The notes: generated from the sequence alone by a model not told the origin. 43,005 bases of DNA from Balneolia bacterium (GCA_003555145.1 PWID01000111.1:1-43005), one strand, 5' to 3'; shown: positions 33,449 to 42,292, counted from the stretch's first letter. A program made the numbers and translations.

Positions 33449-34957
33449 ATGGCTAAAATTAACAAGGTTCTCATTGCAAACAGAGGGGAAATTGCGGTTC
33501 GTGTAATTCGTTCTTGCAGGCATTTAGGTATTAAAACTGTAGCAGTCTACTCTAAAGTGGATGTGTCTATGCCGCATGTGCTGCTTGCAGACGAAAGCGT
33601 ATGTATTGGTGAAGCCGCTTCATCGGAGAGCTACCTCGTTATAGAAAAAATTATTCAGGCTGCTAAAAAGACCGGCGCCGATGCAATTCATCCCGGGTAT
33701 GGGTTTCTGAGTGAAAATGCTGTTTTTGCCCAAAAGTGCAACGATGAAGGTATCATTTTTATAGGGCCGAGACCTGACGCCATTAATGCTATGGGCGATA
33801 AAACCAAGGCAAGAGAGCTTATGGAAGCCAATGGCGTTCCACTGCCACCGGGTACTGCTACGGCACTCAAAGACATTGCTGAAGCCGAAGAAATAGCAAA
33901 CAGAATTGGCTATCCGGTTATGATTAAAGCCGCAGCCGGCGGCGGCGGAAAAGGGATGCGTATTGTATATAAGAAAGAAGATTTCACAGCAAGTATTCGT
34001 ACGGCGCGTTCCGAAGCTAAGAGTGCATTCGGCGACGATCGCGTTTATGTAGAAAAATATCTGGAAAATCCCCGCCATATTGAGTTTCAGATAATTGCAG
34101 ATAACCATGGAAACGTCGTTCATTTATACGACCGTGAATGTTCTGTACAGCGTCGCCATCAAAAGGTTATAGAAGAAGCGCCAAGCCCGTTTCTCGATGA
34201 TGACCTGCGCGCCCGAATGGCTGCAGTTGCCGTAAAGGCAGCCCAAAGCTGTAATTACACGGGAGCAGGAACTGTGGAATTTCTGGCCGACAAACATAGG
34301 AACTTTTATTTCCTGGAAATGAATACCAGACTTCAGGTAGAACATCCCGTTACTGAATTCATTACAGGACTGGATCTGGTAGCCTTACAGCTCCATGTGG
34401 CGGAAGGTAAAAAACTTCCGTTTGTGCAGGATGATATCAACAAACAGGGCCATGCTATAGAATGTCGGATTTGTGCTGAAGATCCGGAAGAGAACTTCAT
34501 GCCAAGTACTGGCTTTCTTAAACGCTTTAGCATTCCGTCTGGAATTGGCGTAAGAGTGGATGCGGGAATCGATGCAGGACAAAATGTTACTATTAATTAT
34601 GATCCGCTGCTTGCAAAACTAATTACCTACGGCAGTAATCGTGATGAGGCCATCCGAAGAATGAAAATTGCGCTTGAAGAGTATGCTATCGACGGATGCA
34701 AAACTACTATACCTTTTTGTCATTTTGCAATGGAGCACCCGGTTTTCCAGTCAGGCCAGTACGATACGCATTTCATAGGTCAGTATTATAAACCTGCTGA
34801 TGCTGAAAAGGACAATAAGACAGCACATCTTGCATCGGCTGTTCTTTTTGAAGCGCTGCATGGAAATGGAAACGGTACCGCCTCAGCCTCCACAGAAGTA
34901 TCGCAGAGCAATAGTGCTCTCGGCTCAGACTCCGGATGGTGGAAAAACCGCCGTTAA
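33449..34957 (+). CDS. accC: biotin carboxylase (acetyl/propionyl-CoA carboxylase subunit)
   Basis: ATP-grasp enzyme that carboxylates biotin. The 502 residues hold KVLIANRGEIAVRVIRS, ADAIHPGYGFLSEN, the ATP loop KAAAGGGGKGMRIV, the YDRECSVQRRHQKVIEEAPSP motif and EMNTRLQVEHPVTE. It is about 50 residues longer than E. coli AccC; the extra part (from about 450) is low-complexity and ends WWKNRR. The length and the absence of accB beside it suggest the acyl-CoA (propionyl-CoA) carboxylase type, but the carboxyltransferase partner is not here. murQ follows after 31 bases. Confidence 0.95.
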   Translation: MAKINKVLIANRGEIAVRVIRSCRHLGIKTVAVYSKVDVSMPHVLLADESVCIGEAASSESYLVIEKIIQAAKKTGADAIHPGYGFLSENAVFAQKCNDEGIIFIGPRPDAINAMGDKTKARELMEANGVPLPPGTATALKDIAEAEEIANRIGYPVMIKAAAGGGGKGMRIVYKKEDFTASIRTARSEAKSAFGDDRVYVEKYLENPRHIEFQIIADNHGNVVHLYDRECSVQRRHQKVIEEAPSPFLDDDLRARMAAVAVKAAQSCNYTGAGTVEFLADKHRNFYFLEMNTRLQVEHPVTEFITGLDLVALQLHVAEGKKLPFVQDDINKQGHAIECRICAEDPEENFMPSTGFLKRFSIPSGIGVRVDAGIDAGQNVTINYDPLLAKLITYGSNRDEAIRRMKIALEEYAIDGCKTTIPFCHFAMEHPVFQSGQYDTHFIGQYYKPADAEKDNKTAHLASAVLFEALHGNGNGTASASTEVSQSNSALGSDSGWWKNRR

Positions 34958-34988
34958 GTGTCGATTCCTGTCCTATACCATTTAATTA

Positions 34989-35945
34989 ATGTCTGAAGCT
35001 ACCGTGGATTCAAACCGCAATCTTTTCGATCAGCTTGGTTCTCTCGATACGGAGCAGAATAATCCTGGTTCAAAGGCCATAGATACGGCATCACCTTTGG
35101 AAATTGCCAGTATTATGAACGGGGAAGATGCGCTTGTAGCCACTGCTGTTGAAAAAAAACTGCCGGAAATAGCTAATGGCATATCCATTGTGGCTGATGC
35201 TTTTAAGAAAAATGGACGCTTGATCTATGTAGGTTCCGGAACAAGCGGCCGAATTGGCGTGGTAGATGCATCGGAGTGTCCGCCCACGTTTGGTACACCC
35301 GCTCAAATGGTTATTGGGCTTATAGCCGGAGGGCCTGAGGCTATATACCGGGCTCAGGAAGGCGCTGAAGACCAACCGGAAAATGGCGCAATTGATATTG
35401 AAACAGAAAAAATCGGAAAAAATGATGTTGTTTGTGGCCTCGCTGCGAGCGGGCGCACACCATACGTAATCGGGGCGCTGCAGCGTGCAAAAGAACTTGA
35501 GGCTAAAACAATTTTTATTTGCTGTGTAGACGAACAGCAGCTTAATCCTCATCCGCGCCCGGATGTGCTTATTGCGATACCTGTCGGGCCCGAAGTTATT
35601 TCCGGAAGTACTCGTCTTAAAAGCGGGACTGCTCAAAAAATGGTTTGCAATATGTTAACCACAGGTGCTATGATTCAGCTTGGAAAGGTGTATCAGAACG
35701 TAATGGTAGATCTGCAGCTCACGAACCAAAAGCTTCACGAACGTGCCCGCAGAATCATCATGCAGCTGGCTGGTGTAACGTATGATGAAGCCGCTGATGT
35801 TCTGAACCAATCTGGCAATCACGTTAAAACTGCCCTGGTAATGACACTTGGAAAAATTCCATATGAAGAAGCCCAAACAATTTTGCATAAGCATGATGGC
35901 TTTGTTCAAAACGCTTTAAAATCTCTCGATAATTTAAAAACATGA
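34989..35945 (+). CDS. murQ: N-acetylmuramic acid 6-phosphate etherase
   Basis: Removes the lactyl ether from MurNAc-6-phosphate in peptidoglycan recycling. The 318-residue SIS-domain protein has the signature YVGSGTSGRIGVVDASECPPTFG, then IAGGPEAIYRAQEGAED and CGLAASGRTPYV, and the C-terminal helical UBA-like end (AADVLNQSGNHVKTALVM). No anmK or MurNAc transporter is adjacent. Its stop overlaps the plsC start by four bases. Confidence 0.96.
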   Translation: MSEATVDSNRNLFDQLGSLDTEQNNPGSKAIDTASPLEIASIMNGEDALVATAVEKKLPEIANGISIVADAFKKNGRLIYVGSGTSGRIGVVDASECPPTFGTPAQMVIGLIAGGPEAIYRAQEGAEDQPENGAIDIETEKIGKNDVVCGLAASGRTPYVIGALQRAKELEAKTIFICCVDEQQLNPHPRPDVLIAIPVGPEVISGSTRLKSGTAQKMVCNMLTTGAMIQLGKVYQNVMVDLQLTNQKLHERARRIIMQLAGVTYDEAADVLNQSGNHVKTALVMTLGKIPYEEAQTILHKHDGFVQNALKSLDNLKT

Positions 35946-36688
35946 TCAAATTTTTCAGTGCTGTTGTCTGGCTGTTATACGGTCTTTCGTATATACCTTC
36001 TTTCTTTATTGCTTTAATTATCAGGATTTTTACGTTTCCTTTTGACCGCCATAACCGTCTTCCGAATGCTGTTATGATTTTTTTCGGGAAGTCCATCATC
36101 TCTTTGAACCCTTTATGGAAGAGACACTACTTTGGCCTGGAAAAGATTACAGAAGAAAAGCCAGCTTTTATAAGGGTAGCCAACCATCAGAGCTTTCTTG
36201 ATATGCCACTTGTGGCCACTATGCCCATGAATATGAAATGGATATCAAAAAAAGAGCTTTTTAAAATTCCGTTTGTTGGTTGGTTGATGCATCTTTCGGG
36301 ACATATCTCTGTTGATCGGGGTTCTAAAGGTGCTGCAAAATCACTGCTGGAAATGATTGAACCCATTAATGACGGGATGAGTGTGATGGTTTTTCCGGAA
36401 GGCACAAGATCTCGCGAAGGCAGGCTGAAGCCATTCAAGAAAGGCGCGTTTCACGCCTCCATGGACTACGGTTTCCGTATTCAGCCTATCGTAATTGAAG
36501 GTACGTATAAGTGCATGAAACCCGATACCTGGGTGATGAATTTTACCGGTGATCTGTATGTCTCTGTTCTGGATCCTATTTCACCGGATGGTTTTAGCCA
36601 TGTCAACGACTTGCGCGACCACGTACATGCTGTAATTCTTGCTGAATCGAACAGATTAAAAGCCATTGCTTCTGAGAATAAACGATAA
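35942..36688 (+). CDS. plsC: 1-acyl-sn-glycerol-3-phosphate acyltransferase
   Basis: Makes phosphatidic acid from lysophosphatidic acid at the inner membrane. The 248-residue protein has a membrane helix at the N-terminus (AVVWLLYGLSYIPSFFIALI), the catalytic HX4D in NHQSFLDMPL, the FPEGTRSREGRLKPFKKGAF substrate-binding block and IQPIVIEGTYK. It overlaps murQ by four bases and lies 28 bases before the TonB-like gene. The accC-murQ-plsC run joins fatty-acid, wall and phospholipid functions. Confidence 0.93.
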   Translation: MIKFFSAVVWLLYGLSYIPSFFIALIIRIFTFPFDRHNRLPNAVMIFFGKSIISLNPLWKRHYFGLEKITEEKPAFIRVANHQSFLDMPLVATMPMNMKWISKKELFKIPFVGWLMHLSGHISVDRGSKGAAKSLLEMIEPINDGMSVMVFPEGTRSREGRLKPFKKGAFHASMDYGFRIQPIVIEGTYKCMKPDTWVMNFTGDLYVSVLDPISPDGFSHVNDLRDHVHAVILAESNRLKAIASENKR

Positions 36689-36716
36689 CGCACCAAGTGT
36701 TCGTTAGTTCATATCT

Positions 36717-37379
36717 ATGAAACGGGAACACAACAGACCTGAAAATATACCCCTGAATTATCGAAACCGTATTCTGGCGGGTGTCGTGGCTGTGCTTATT
36801 GTAATGCTGCTGTTATTCAGATTTGCTGATTGGCACCCGGATTTTGAGCCCCGCTTAACCTACGAATGGGAAGATGTTCTAATCGACGAAGTAGCACTCA
36901 CTGTACAGCGGGATGCGCTTCCACCTCCGCCAAGACCGCGTATTGGTCCGCCTGTAATTCAAGATGAAATCCTGAGTGATGAGCTGGATCCAATCGATTT
37001 TAATTTCGACACTGGTGAAATTGAAGCTGCGGGTCTGAATGATGGCGATACAGGCGAAGCTAATATTGTGGGCAATCCGGACCAGCCGGCCCGCGTGCGT
37101 CGTATTGTAGAAGCCGTAACTCCAGATGCCGCACGTGATATGGAAAAAAGAGTTATAGTAACTGTAACGCTGCTGGTACGTGCCGACGGGAGGGTAGACG
37201 AGGTCTTCATATCACAGATTGAAACTGTGGATGATACCGGAAATCGTGAAACTATCACGCATATCGGTTATGGTATTATCGAAGAAACCATTCGTGCGGC
37301 AAGCGGATGGCTGTTTATACCGGCCAGACACGGTGATGAGCCCGTTGCCAGCTACTCAACCCATCGGTTTACGTTCTGA
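36717..37379 (+). CDS. TonB-like energy transducer
   Basis: A 220-residue protein: one transmembrane helix near the N-terminus (ILAGVVAVLIVMLLLF), a short periplasmic stretch rich in prolines (LPPPPRPRIGPP), then a C-terminal domain with the TonB fold (VIVTVTLLVRADGRVDEVFI and EETIRAASGWLFIPARHGDEPV). These features fit TonB proteins, which carry proton-motive force to outer-membrane transporters. The ExbB and ExbD partners are not in the window. It ends about 120 bases before the tRNA-Ser gene. Confidence 0.82.
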   Translation: MKREHNRPENIPLNYRNRILAGVVAVLIVMLLLFRFADWHPDFEPRLTYEWEDVLIDEVALTVQRDALPPPPRPRIGPPVIQDEILSDELDPIDFNFDTGEIEAAGLNDGDTGEANIVGNPDQPARVRRIVEAVTPDAARDMEKRVIVTVTLLVRADGRVDEVFISQIETVDDTGNRETITHIGYGIIEETIRAASGWLFIPARHGDEPVASYSTHRFTF

Positions 37380-37441
37380 TTTACTACAGGGCAGAGCAAT
37401 CTCATCCCCAATAATAGTACGTAATATTTCGAATAATAAGG

Positions 37442-37472
37442 TTGATGTCGGCATCAAAAGACCTTATATTTC
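37442..37472 (+). promoter_or_regulatory. probable promoter for tRNA-Ser
   Basis: TTG at 37442-37444, a 20-base spacer and TATATTTC at 37465-37472 (one base off TAnnTTTG). The 5' end of the tRNA lies about 30 bases further on, a sensible distance for a short precursor. Confidence 0.42.
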
Positions 37473-37502
37473 GATTCTGTAATTTATTTGATTCGACTCT
37501 TA

Positions 37503-37590
37503 GGAGAGGTGCCAGAGCGGTCGAACGGGCTCGCCTGGAAAGCGAGTGTGCCCTAACCGGGTACCGAGGGTTCGAATCCCTCCCTCTCCG
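37503..37590 (+). tRNA. tRNA-Ser (anticodon GGA)
   Basis: The acceptor arms GGAGAGG (37503-37509) and CCTCTCC (37583-37589) pair perfectly, with G as discriminator. The anticodon stem CTCGC / GCGAG holds the loop CTGGAAA, with anticodon GGA at 37537-37539. A long variable arm (TGTGCCCTAACCGGGTACC region) and the T-loop GGTTCGAATCC fit a class II serine tRNA of 88 bases. The CCA end is not encoded. Confidence 0.97.
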
Positions 37591-37591
37591 C

Positions 37592-37634
37592 AAAAAGCCG
37601 GTTTTCTGTTTTATTCAGGAGACCGGCTTTTTTT
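37592..37634 (+). terminator. Rho-independent terminator after tRNA-Ser
   Basis: Arms AAAAAGCCGGT (37592-37602) and ACCGGCTTTTT (37622-37632), with partial further pairing inside (CTG / CAG), followed by T residues. It sits directly behind the tRNA. Confidence 0.88.
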
Positions 37635-37832
37635 ATGAGCCTCTGGCTTCAAATTTGTGGACACTTGGGTTTTATGGCTTTCTGTTAACAAATACCCTTT
37701 CCGAATAAAGAGTGTTTTTTGCAGAGTGAACACAGTAAATCATTAACACAGCCTGTTATCATCTTTTATCATTTCCATGTGGTGCAATGATTTATTTTAG
37801 TCTTTGCTGTAATGGTAAACTCTCTCAGTTTG

Positions 37833-37861
37833 CAGGCTCGATATATAAATATATCAGCCTG
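37833..37861. repeat. long imperfect inverted repeat before the M28 peptidase gene
   Basis: The left arm CAGGCTCGATATAT and right arm ATATATCAGCCTG are complementary over 13 pairs, with one unpaired C and a two-base centre. It lies 48 bases before the peptidase start. It could be an operator or form a hairpin in the messenger leader. The rest of the gap 37635-37832 is AT-rich and shows nothing else that can be named. Confidence 0.55.
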
Positions 37862-37908
37862 TTCCTTACTGTGAGCCCATCAACATATACACAAACGACT
37901 AATCTGAT

Positions 37909-39531
37909 ATGATAATAAGAAAGCTACTACAATTAAGACGCGTAGCACTTGCTGCTTGTCTTTTGCTGGGTTTTAACTCGGCTATACTGGCTCAATCCAT
38001 CGAAGATCCATCCGTCGATCTAGATATGGTGGAACGCATGATCGAAGAGGGAATAGAAAACTCTCACGCCATGGAAATGGCCAGCTATCTGACGGACGTT
38101 ATCGGGGCACGCCTTACTAACTCACCGCAGATGTACCGTGCTAATGTATGGGCTGCAGAGAAAATGCAGGAATTCGGACTGGACAATGTGTACCAGCAGG
38201 AGTGGGGACCGTTCGGAAGAGGATGGGAATTAAAGCGTTTTGCCATGCATGTTCACGGTGAAAATACGTATTTCCCTGCAATTGGGTATCCTAAAGCCTG
38301 GTCGCCAGGTTACGACGGTCCTGTAACAGGCGAAGTAGTTTATCTGGAAATTACCGATGAAAAAGATTTTGACTACTGGAGAGGTAAACTTGAAGGAAAA
38401 TTCGTGATCACTGATACTCCGGCGGAACCGTCACTGCATTTAGATCCGATTGCCCGCCGGCACGATGATGCATCTCTGCTTCGTCTTGCAAACGCTACCC
38501 AGCGTATTGCAACCGAGCAGGGGCAGTCTCCGGGCGCAGCTTGGCTGGCACGACAGCAGGCAGCTTACGAAAAAGCTCAGTTTCTGATGGACGAAGGCCC
38601 TCTTGCTATTATCGATGAAAGTTACCGCGGCTGGAGTGGTCAGGTTGCTATTTCGGGAGCTACACTTCCGGCCGAGCCGGGCACGCCATGGGGACAGCGT
38701 CCTAGGCCACATCAGGTTGATGCGCCAACTCCTGTTCCGCAAATCTCACTTGCCCGTGAGCATTACGGCCGCATATTCCGGATGCTTCAGCACGGAGAAC
38801 GTGTCGAAATAGAGCTGGATATGCAGGTTGAATTTCAGGATGAGAACCTGTATGCCTGGAATACGCTTGGACAAATCACCGGAACAGACCCTGAGATTGG
38901 TGATGAAATTGTTGTAATCGGGGGCCATCTGGACTCATGGCACACCGGTACCGGAGCAACAGACAATGCCGCCGGTTCAGTTGTGATGCTTGAAGCGATG
39001 CGTATTCTAAAGGCACTGGACGTACAGCCACGCAGAACTATCCAGATTGCGCTGTGGAGTGGGGAAGAGCAGGGTTTGCATGGATCGCGCGAGTACGTAA
39101 GCGAATACCTGGCTGAAATGACAGGCAATTCTTTTGATCCCGAAACAGCAGACCTTAAAGAATTCTACGATAAATTTTCTGCCTACTACAACGTGGACAA
39201 CGGAGGTGGGCAAATTCGCGGTATTTATCTTCAGCAGAACGATGCCGTAAGAAACCTGTTTCGTACCTGGTTGCTGCCGTTCAGCGACTGGGGAACCGAT
39301 ACGGTTTCATGGGCCAATACCGGCTCTACCGATCACGTAATGTTCGACCGCGTTGGTCTGCCGGGCTTCCAGTTTATCCAGGATCCTTTAGAGTATTTCA
39401 CTCTTAGCCATCACTCAAATATGGATACATACGAAAGACTGGTTCCTCAAGATATGATGCGCAACGCCATTATTCTGGCGGCATTTGCCTATCACACCGC
39501 TATGCTCGACGAAAAGCTTCCGCGGAAGTAG
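37909..39531 (+). CDS. secreted M28-family metallopeptidase (aminopeptidase type)
   Basis: An exported zinc peptidase of 540 residues. It has a signal peptide (RRVALAACLLLGFNSAILAQS) and a PA-like insert in the middle (about 140-280). The catalytic domain is then seen in VVIGGHLDSWHTGTGATDNAAG (first zinc ligand near H340, bridging D in the TDN), then LWSGEEQGLHGS with the general-base and metal-binding glutamates, and YYNVDNGGG; a late TDHVMFD and LSHHSNMDTYE carry the last ligands. Substrates are probably peptides taken up as nutrients. It is a single gene between a dyad-rich leader and a strong terminator. Confidence 0.92.
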   Translation: MIIRKLLQLRRVALAACLLLGFNSAILAQSIEDPSVDLDMVERMIEEGIENSHAMEMASYLTDVIGARLTNSPQMYRANVWAAEKMQEFGLDNVYQQEWGPFGRGWELKRFAMHVHGENTYFPAIGYPKAWSPGYDGPVTGEVVYLEITDEKDFDYWRGKLEGKFVITDTPAEPSLHLDPIARRHDDASLLRLANATQRIATEQGQSPGAAWLARQQAAYEKAQFLMDEGPLAIIDESYRGWSGQVAISGATLPAEPGTPWGQRPRPHQVDAPTPVPQISLAREHYGRIFRMLQHGERVEIELDMQVEFQDENLYAWNTLGQITGTDPEIGDEIVVIGGHLDSWHTGTGATDNAAGSVVMLEAMRILKALDVQPRRTIQIALWSGEEQGLHGSREYVSEYLAEMTGNSFDPETADLKEFYDKFSAYYNVDNGGGQIRGIYLQQNDAVRNLFRTWLLPFSDWGTDTVSWANTGSTDHVMFDRVGLPGFQFIQDPLEYFTLSHHSNMDTYERLVPQDMMRNAIILAAFAYHTAMLDEKLPRK

Positions 39532-39569
39532 GTTTTCGAAGGCGCAACAGCGTCTTTTGGAAAATTTTT

Positions 39570-39605
39570 AAAGACACCCGGCTTCGGCATGGGTGTCTTT
39601 TTTTT
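39570..39605 (+). terminator. Rho-independent terminator after the M28 peptidase gene
   Basis: Arms AAAGACACCC (39570-39579) and GGGTGTCTTT (39591-39600), with an inner GC-TTCG-GC tetraloop and a T-tract. The symmetric A and T runs mean it may also serve the convergent minus-strand gene. Confidence 0.92.
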
Positions 39606-39619
39606 AGGGTGATGGTATC

Positions 39620-40255
39620 TCAGCTGGGTTCTTCATCCAGTTGAAAAATCGGGAGTCTGAGTCCTTTGAAAATTGCCGCTAACCGAAGACCAGCTACACA
39701 CAAAATACCGAATACTGAAGCCGTGTTATCATCTACACCTAGATATTTGAGCAGAAGGTAAACCAGTATTCCGGTGATGGCTGCTGTGGCGTAAAAGTCG
39801 CGCCTAAGAATAAGAGGGATTTCGTTTGTGAGTACATCACGTAATATACCCCCCGCGACGCCGGTCATGGTTCCAAGAATCACTACAATTACCCATTGAA
39901 CACCAGCGCTTTCGGCTATACCGGCTCCCAGAATAGCAAACAACGCCAGACCAAAAGCATCCGCTATGAGCAGAAACCGCTGGGGTAATTTTTTGTAGCG
40001 CGAAAAAATAAGCGTTATAAATGTTGCTGCGAAAATTACATAGAGATACGTCGGGTCTTCAATCCAGAACACAGGCTGTCTGCCTATCAGCATGTCCCGG
40101 ATGGTGCCTCCTCCAATAGCCGTAACAACCGATATTACCATTACGCCAAGCCAGTCAAGACTTTTTCTGCCGGCAGCAAGCGCGCCGGAAATAGCAAAAA
40201 CAGCCACTCCGGCAAGGTCGGCCATGTAAATCAGTTTAGTAAGTTCGTTTTCCAA
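39620..40255 (-). CDS. TRIC/UPF0126 family membrane protein (YicG-like)
   Basis: A 211-residue integral membrane protein with about seven helices made of two related halves. Each half carries the family signature: AIGGGTIRDMLIG in the first and GVAGGILRDVLTNE in the second. Bacterial members have been described as trimeric cation channels or as glycine transporters; the transported species is not evident here. It follows a secreted-protein gene on the same strand after 11 bases, so they likely form an operon. Confidence 0.92.
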   Translation of the reverse strand: MENELTKLIYMADLAGVAVFAISGALAAGRKSLDWLGVMVISVVTAIGGGTIRDMLIGRQPVFWIEDPTYLYVIFAATFITLIFSRYKKLPQRFLLIADAFGLALFAILGAGIAESAGVQWVIVVILGTMTGVAGGILRDVLTNEIPLILRRDFYATAAITGILVYLLLKYLGVDDNTASVFGILCVAGLRLAAIFKGLRLPIFQLDEEPS

Positions 40256-40266
40256 AGTGGGCCGAG

Positions 40267-41139
40267 TTAAATATCCGTTTTTTTGATGTGTAGAACGCGA
40301 GTACGGATAAAATCCTCCCAGATCATTTCATCATTTAGCCGAACCTCTTGAAGCCATCCGTTTCGGGCCTGTATGCTATAGTTTTGAATTTCTTTTAAGC
40401 TGATGCCACTTTGCACGATATCGTCTTCACTCATTGTTACCTCATTTTGAATATAAAGAAGCATGAGGTCTTCATCATAATTCTCTACAAAAAGTTGCCC
40501 TTTGGATGCAATGGGCTCTCCCCAGGGATTTTCCTGCCAGGTTTCGTAGGTGAACACATCATCCGGAAAAATTTCGACACCGTGCAGGCCAAACATGAAT
40601 TTCATGTCGCGAAGCAGGAGGGACTCAAAGAGCGCCTCGTTTGTATAATAAGCCTCCAGCTGATCGCGTAGCTCTGAATTTGGACTCCAGTATTCCTGCC
40701 GGTCGAGTTCACGTACGGCGTTTTTAAAATGCTCGTGAAGCTCATCAATATTTGAGCTGTAGTTGAAACCACCGTTACGGTCGGTGTGAATTACAATGCC
40801 ATCATTAAGCAATCCGTACATATGGCGATCCAGCTCGGGGTCGTTAAACAAGGGAGCGTTGGTTTCGAGAACCTGCCACAGCAGTACATAACTGTCACCG
40901 GGGCGCCGTGCTGCCACATCTATGTGAACCAGCGTGCTCTGTGTACGTTCTTCAAGCAGCTCGTCGTTGCGGTAAATATGAATGACTTCATCGAGCTCAT
41001 AGCGAACCATTTCACCAGAACGCCACAAGCCTGCAATAATGACGCTCTCCGGAAGTTTATCAGGCTGTTGTGCAGATACAGCAGCCGGGGAGAAGATTCC
41101 CGTTAAACAAAAAATGATGCAAAAGAATATGGCGCGCAT
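40267..41139 (-). CDS. secreted protein of unknown function
   Basis: From ATG 41139 the product has 290 residues and starts with a signal peptide (IFFCIIFCLTGIFSPAAVSAQ). The longer frame to 41316 would add 59 residues that run across the divergent promoter region into the queD gene and is unlikely. The mature part has a mix of strands and helices (RSGEMVRYELDEVIHIYR, STLVHIDVAARRPGDSYVLLW) with no motif that I recognise. The presence of a secretion signal and the link with the TRIC-like gene are the only hints to function. Confidence 0.7.
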   Translation of the reverse strand: MRAIFFCIIFCLTGIFSPAAVSAQQPDKLPESVIIAGLWRSGEMVRYELDEVIHIYRNDELLEERTQSTLVHIDVAARRPGDSYVLLWQVLETNAPLFNDPELDRHMYGLLNDGIVIHTDRNGGFNYSSNIDELHEHFKNAVRELDRQEYWSPNSELRDQLEAYYTNEALFESLLLRDMKFMFGLHGVEIFPDDVFTYETWQENPWGEPIASKGQLFVENYDEDLMLLYIQNEVTMSEDDIVQSGISLKEIQNYSIQARNGWLQEVRLNDEMIWEDFIRTRVLHIKKTDI

Positions 41140-41263
41140 AGCGTTTGAGAGGGTGTTTCGAAAGAATGATTGCGGGATGATGTAGCAGACCGAATACAGC
41201 AATTGAAGTAAAATATCCTTATTTTGCTTAATTACACAAAATACAGAACAGTTAAGATCAGAT

Positions 41264-41647
41264 ATGCCTCGCTGGAAACTAAATACAGAATTTAAATTCG
41301 ATTCCGCACACTTCATTGAAGGTTACGATGGTAAATGCGGTAGAATGCACGGCCACACTTACAAAGTGCGGATGACCGCAATTTCAACAAAGCTGAATCC
41401 ATCGGCTTATTTGAAGAGTCCCGACATGGTTTGTGATTTCAAGGAATTAAAGTGGGCTGCGACCGATTCCACCAAAGGCGGGCTCGATCATGGCGTATTA
41501 AACGACATAATTCCTGTCTCAACAACGGCTGAGCGCATTGCAGAGTATTTGCACAAAGAAACTATGAAAAGGCTCCCTGATGGTATTGAACTGATCGTTA
41601 CCGTTTGGGAAACCGATACAAACTGGGTAGAGTACACCGCAGACTAA
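41264..41647 (+). CDS. queD: 6-carboxy-5,6,7,8-tetrahydropterin synthase
   Basis: Second step of queuosine/7-deazaguanine synthesis, turning dihydroneopterin triphosphate into carboxytetrahydropterin. The 127-residue protein of the PTPS family has zinc ligands H16, H29 and H31 (DSAHF, RMHGHTYK) and catalytic C25 (GKCGRMHGH), with DLNHGVLN-like LDHGVLND and a late VTVWETDTNWVEY. queE follows after three bases. The start is preceded by the string ATCAGAT, as for dnaJ. Confidence 0.95.
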   Translation: MPRWKLNTEFKFDSAHFIEGYDGKCGRMHGHTYKVRMTAISTKLNPSAYLKSPDMVCDFKELKWAATDSTKGGLDHGVLNDIIPVSTTAERIAEYLHKETMKRLPDGIELIVTVWETDTNWVEYTAD

Positions 41648-41650
41648 TAC

Positions 41651-42292
41651 ATGTTTCAAACAGAACTAGAAAAAAGCGTTCTCGCAAAAACAGACGCTGT
41701 CGAATATCCGCTGATGGAGCACTTCTACACCATCCAGGGTGAAGGTGCGCATACCGGGCTACCATCATACTTCATACGTACCGCAGGCTGCGATGTACAG
41801 TGCTGGTGGTGTGATGTAAAGGACAGCTGGGATGAGTCCAAACATCCGCGCATGAAAACCGGCGAAATTGCTGACCTGGCTTTGAAAAGCGGAGCACCAT
41901 TTGCCGTAATTACGGGTGGAGAACCGTTGCTGCACGATTTGGGGCCGCTTTCATTCAGCCTTAGAAAGCGTGGTTTAAAAGTGCATATAGAAACAAGCGG
42001 CTCATCTCCATTAAGCGGTCATTTAGACTGGATTACGCTTTCTCCCAAACGTTTCAAAAAGCCACTGGATGAAAATTTCCCATACGTAGACGAGCTGAAG
42101 GTTGTGGTATTGACCAATAAAGATCTGCAGTGGGCCGAGGAAAATGCTGCGAAATGTCCGGCTGGTACACGACTATTGCTTCAGCCGGAATGGGACACTC
42201 CGAAATCGATTCCATTAATTGTCGACTATGTGAAGAAAAACCCAAAGTGGGGCATCAGCCTGCAGACGCATAAATTCATCAACGTACCCTGA
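41651..42292 (+). CDS. queE: 7-carboxy-7-deazaguanine synthase (radical SAM)
   Basis: Third step of the queuosine pathway, rearranging carboxytetrahydropterin. The 213-residue protein has FYTIQGEGAHTGLPSYFIR and the 4Fe-4S cysteines in CDVQCWWCD (C47, C51, C54; CX3CX2C), then the SAM-binding VITGGEPLLH and KVHIETSGS and LSPKRFKKP. It is directly downstream of queD and shares one base with the SDR gene (TGATG). queC and queF are not visible in this window. Confidence 0.96.
   Translation: MFQTELEKSVLAKTDAVEYPLMEHFYTIQGEGAHTGLPSYFIRTAGCDVQCWWCDVKDSWDESKHPRMKTGEIADLALKSGAPFAVITGGEPLLHDLGPLSFSLRKRGLKVHIETSGSSPLSGHLDWITLSPKRFKKPLDENFPYVDELKVVVLTNKDLQWAEENAAKCPAGTRLLLQPEWDTPKSIPLIVDYVKKNPKWGISLQTHKFINVP

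Noticed and set aside
37442-37708. Open frame of 88 codons
   Set aside because: It runs through the tRNA-Ser gene and its terminator, so it is not a protein gene.
41140-41263. preQ1 riboswitch before queD
   Set aside because: No compact stem-loop with an A-rich tail of the known preQ1 classes is seen in the leader.
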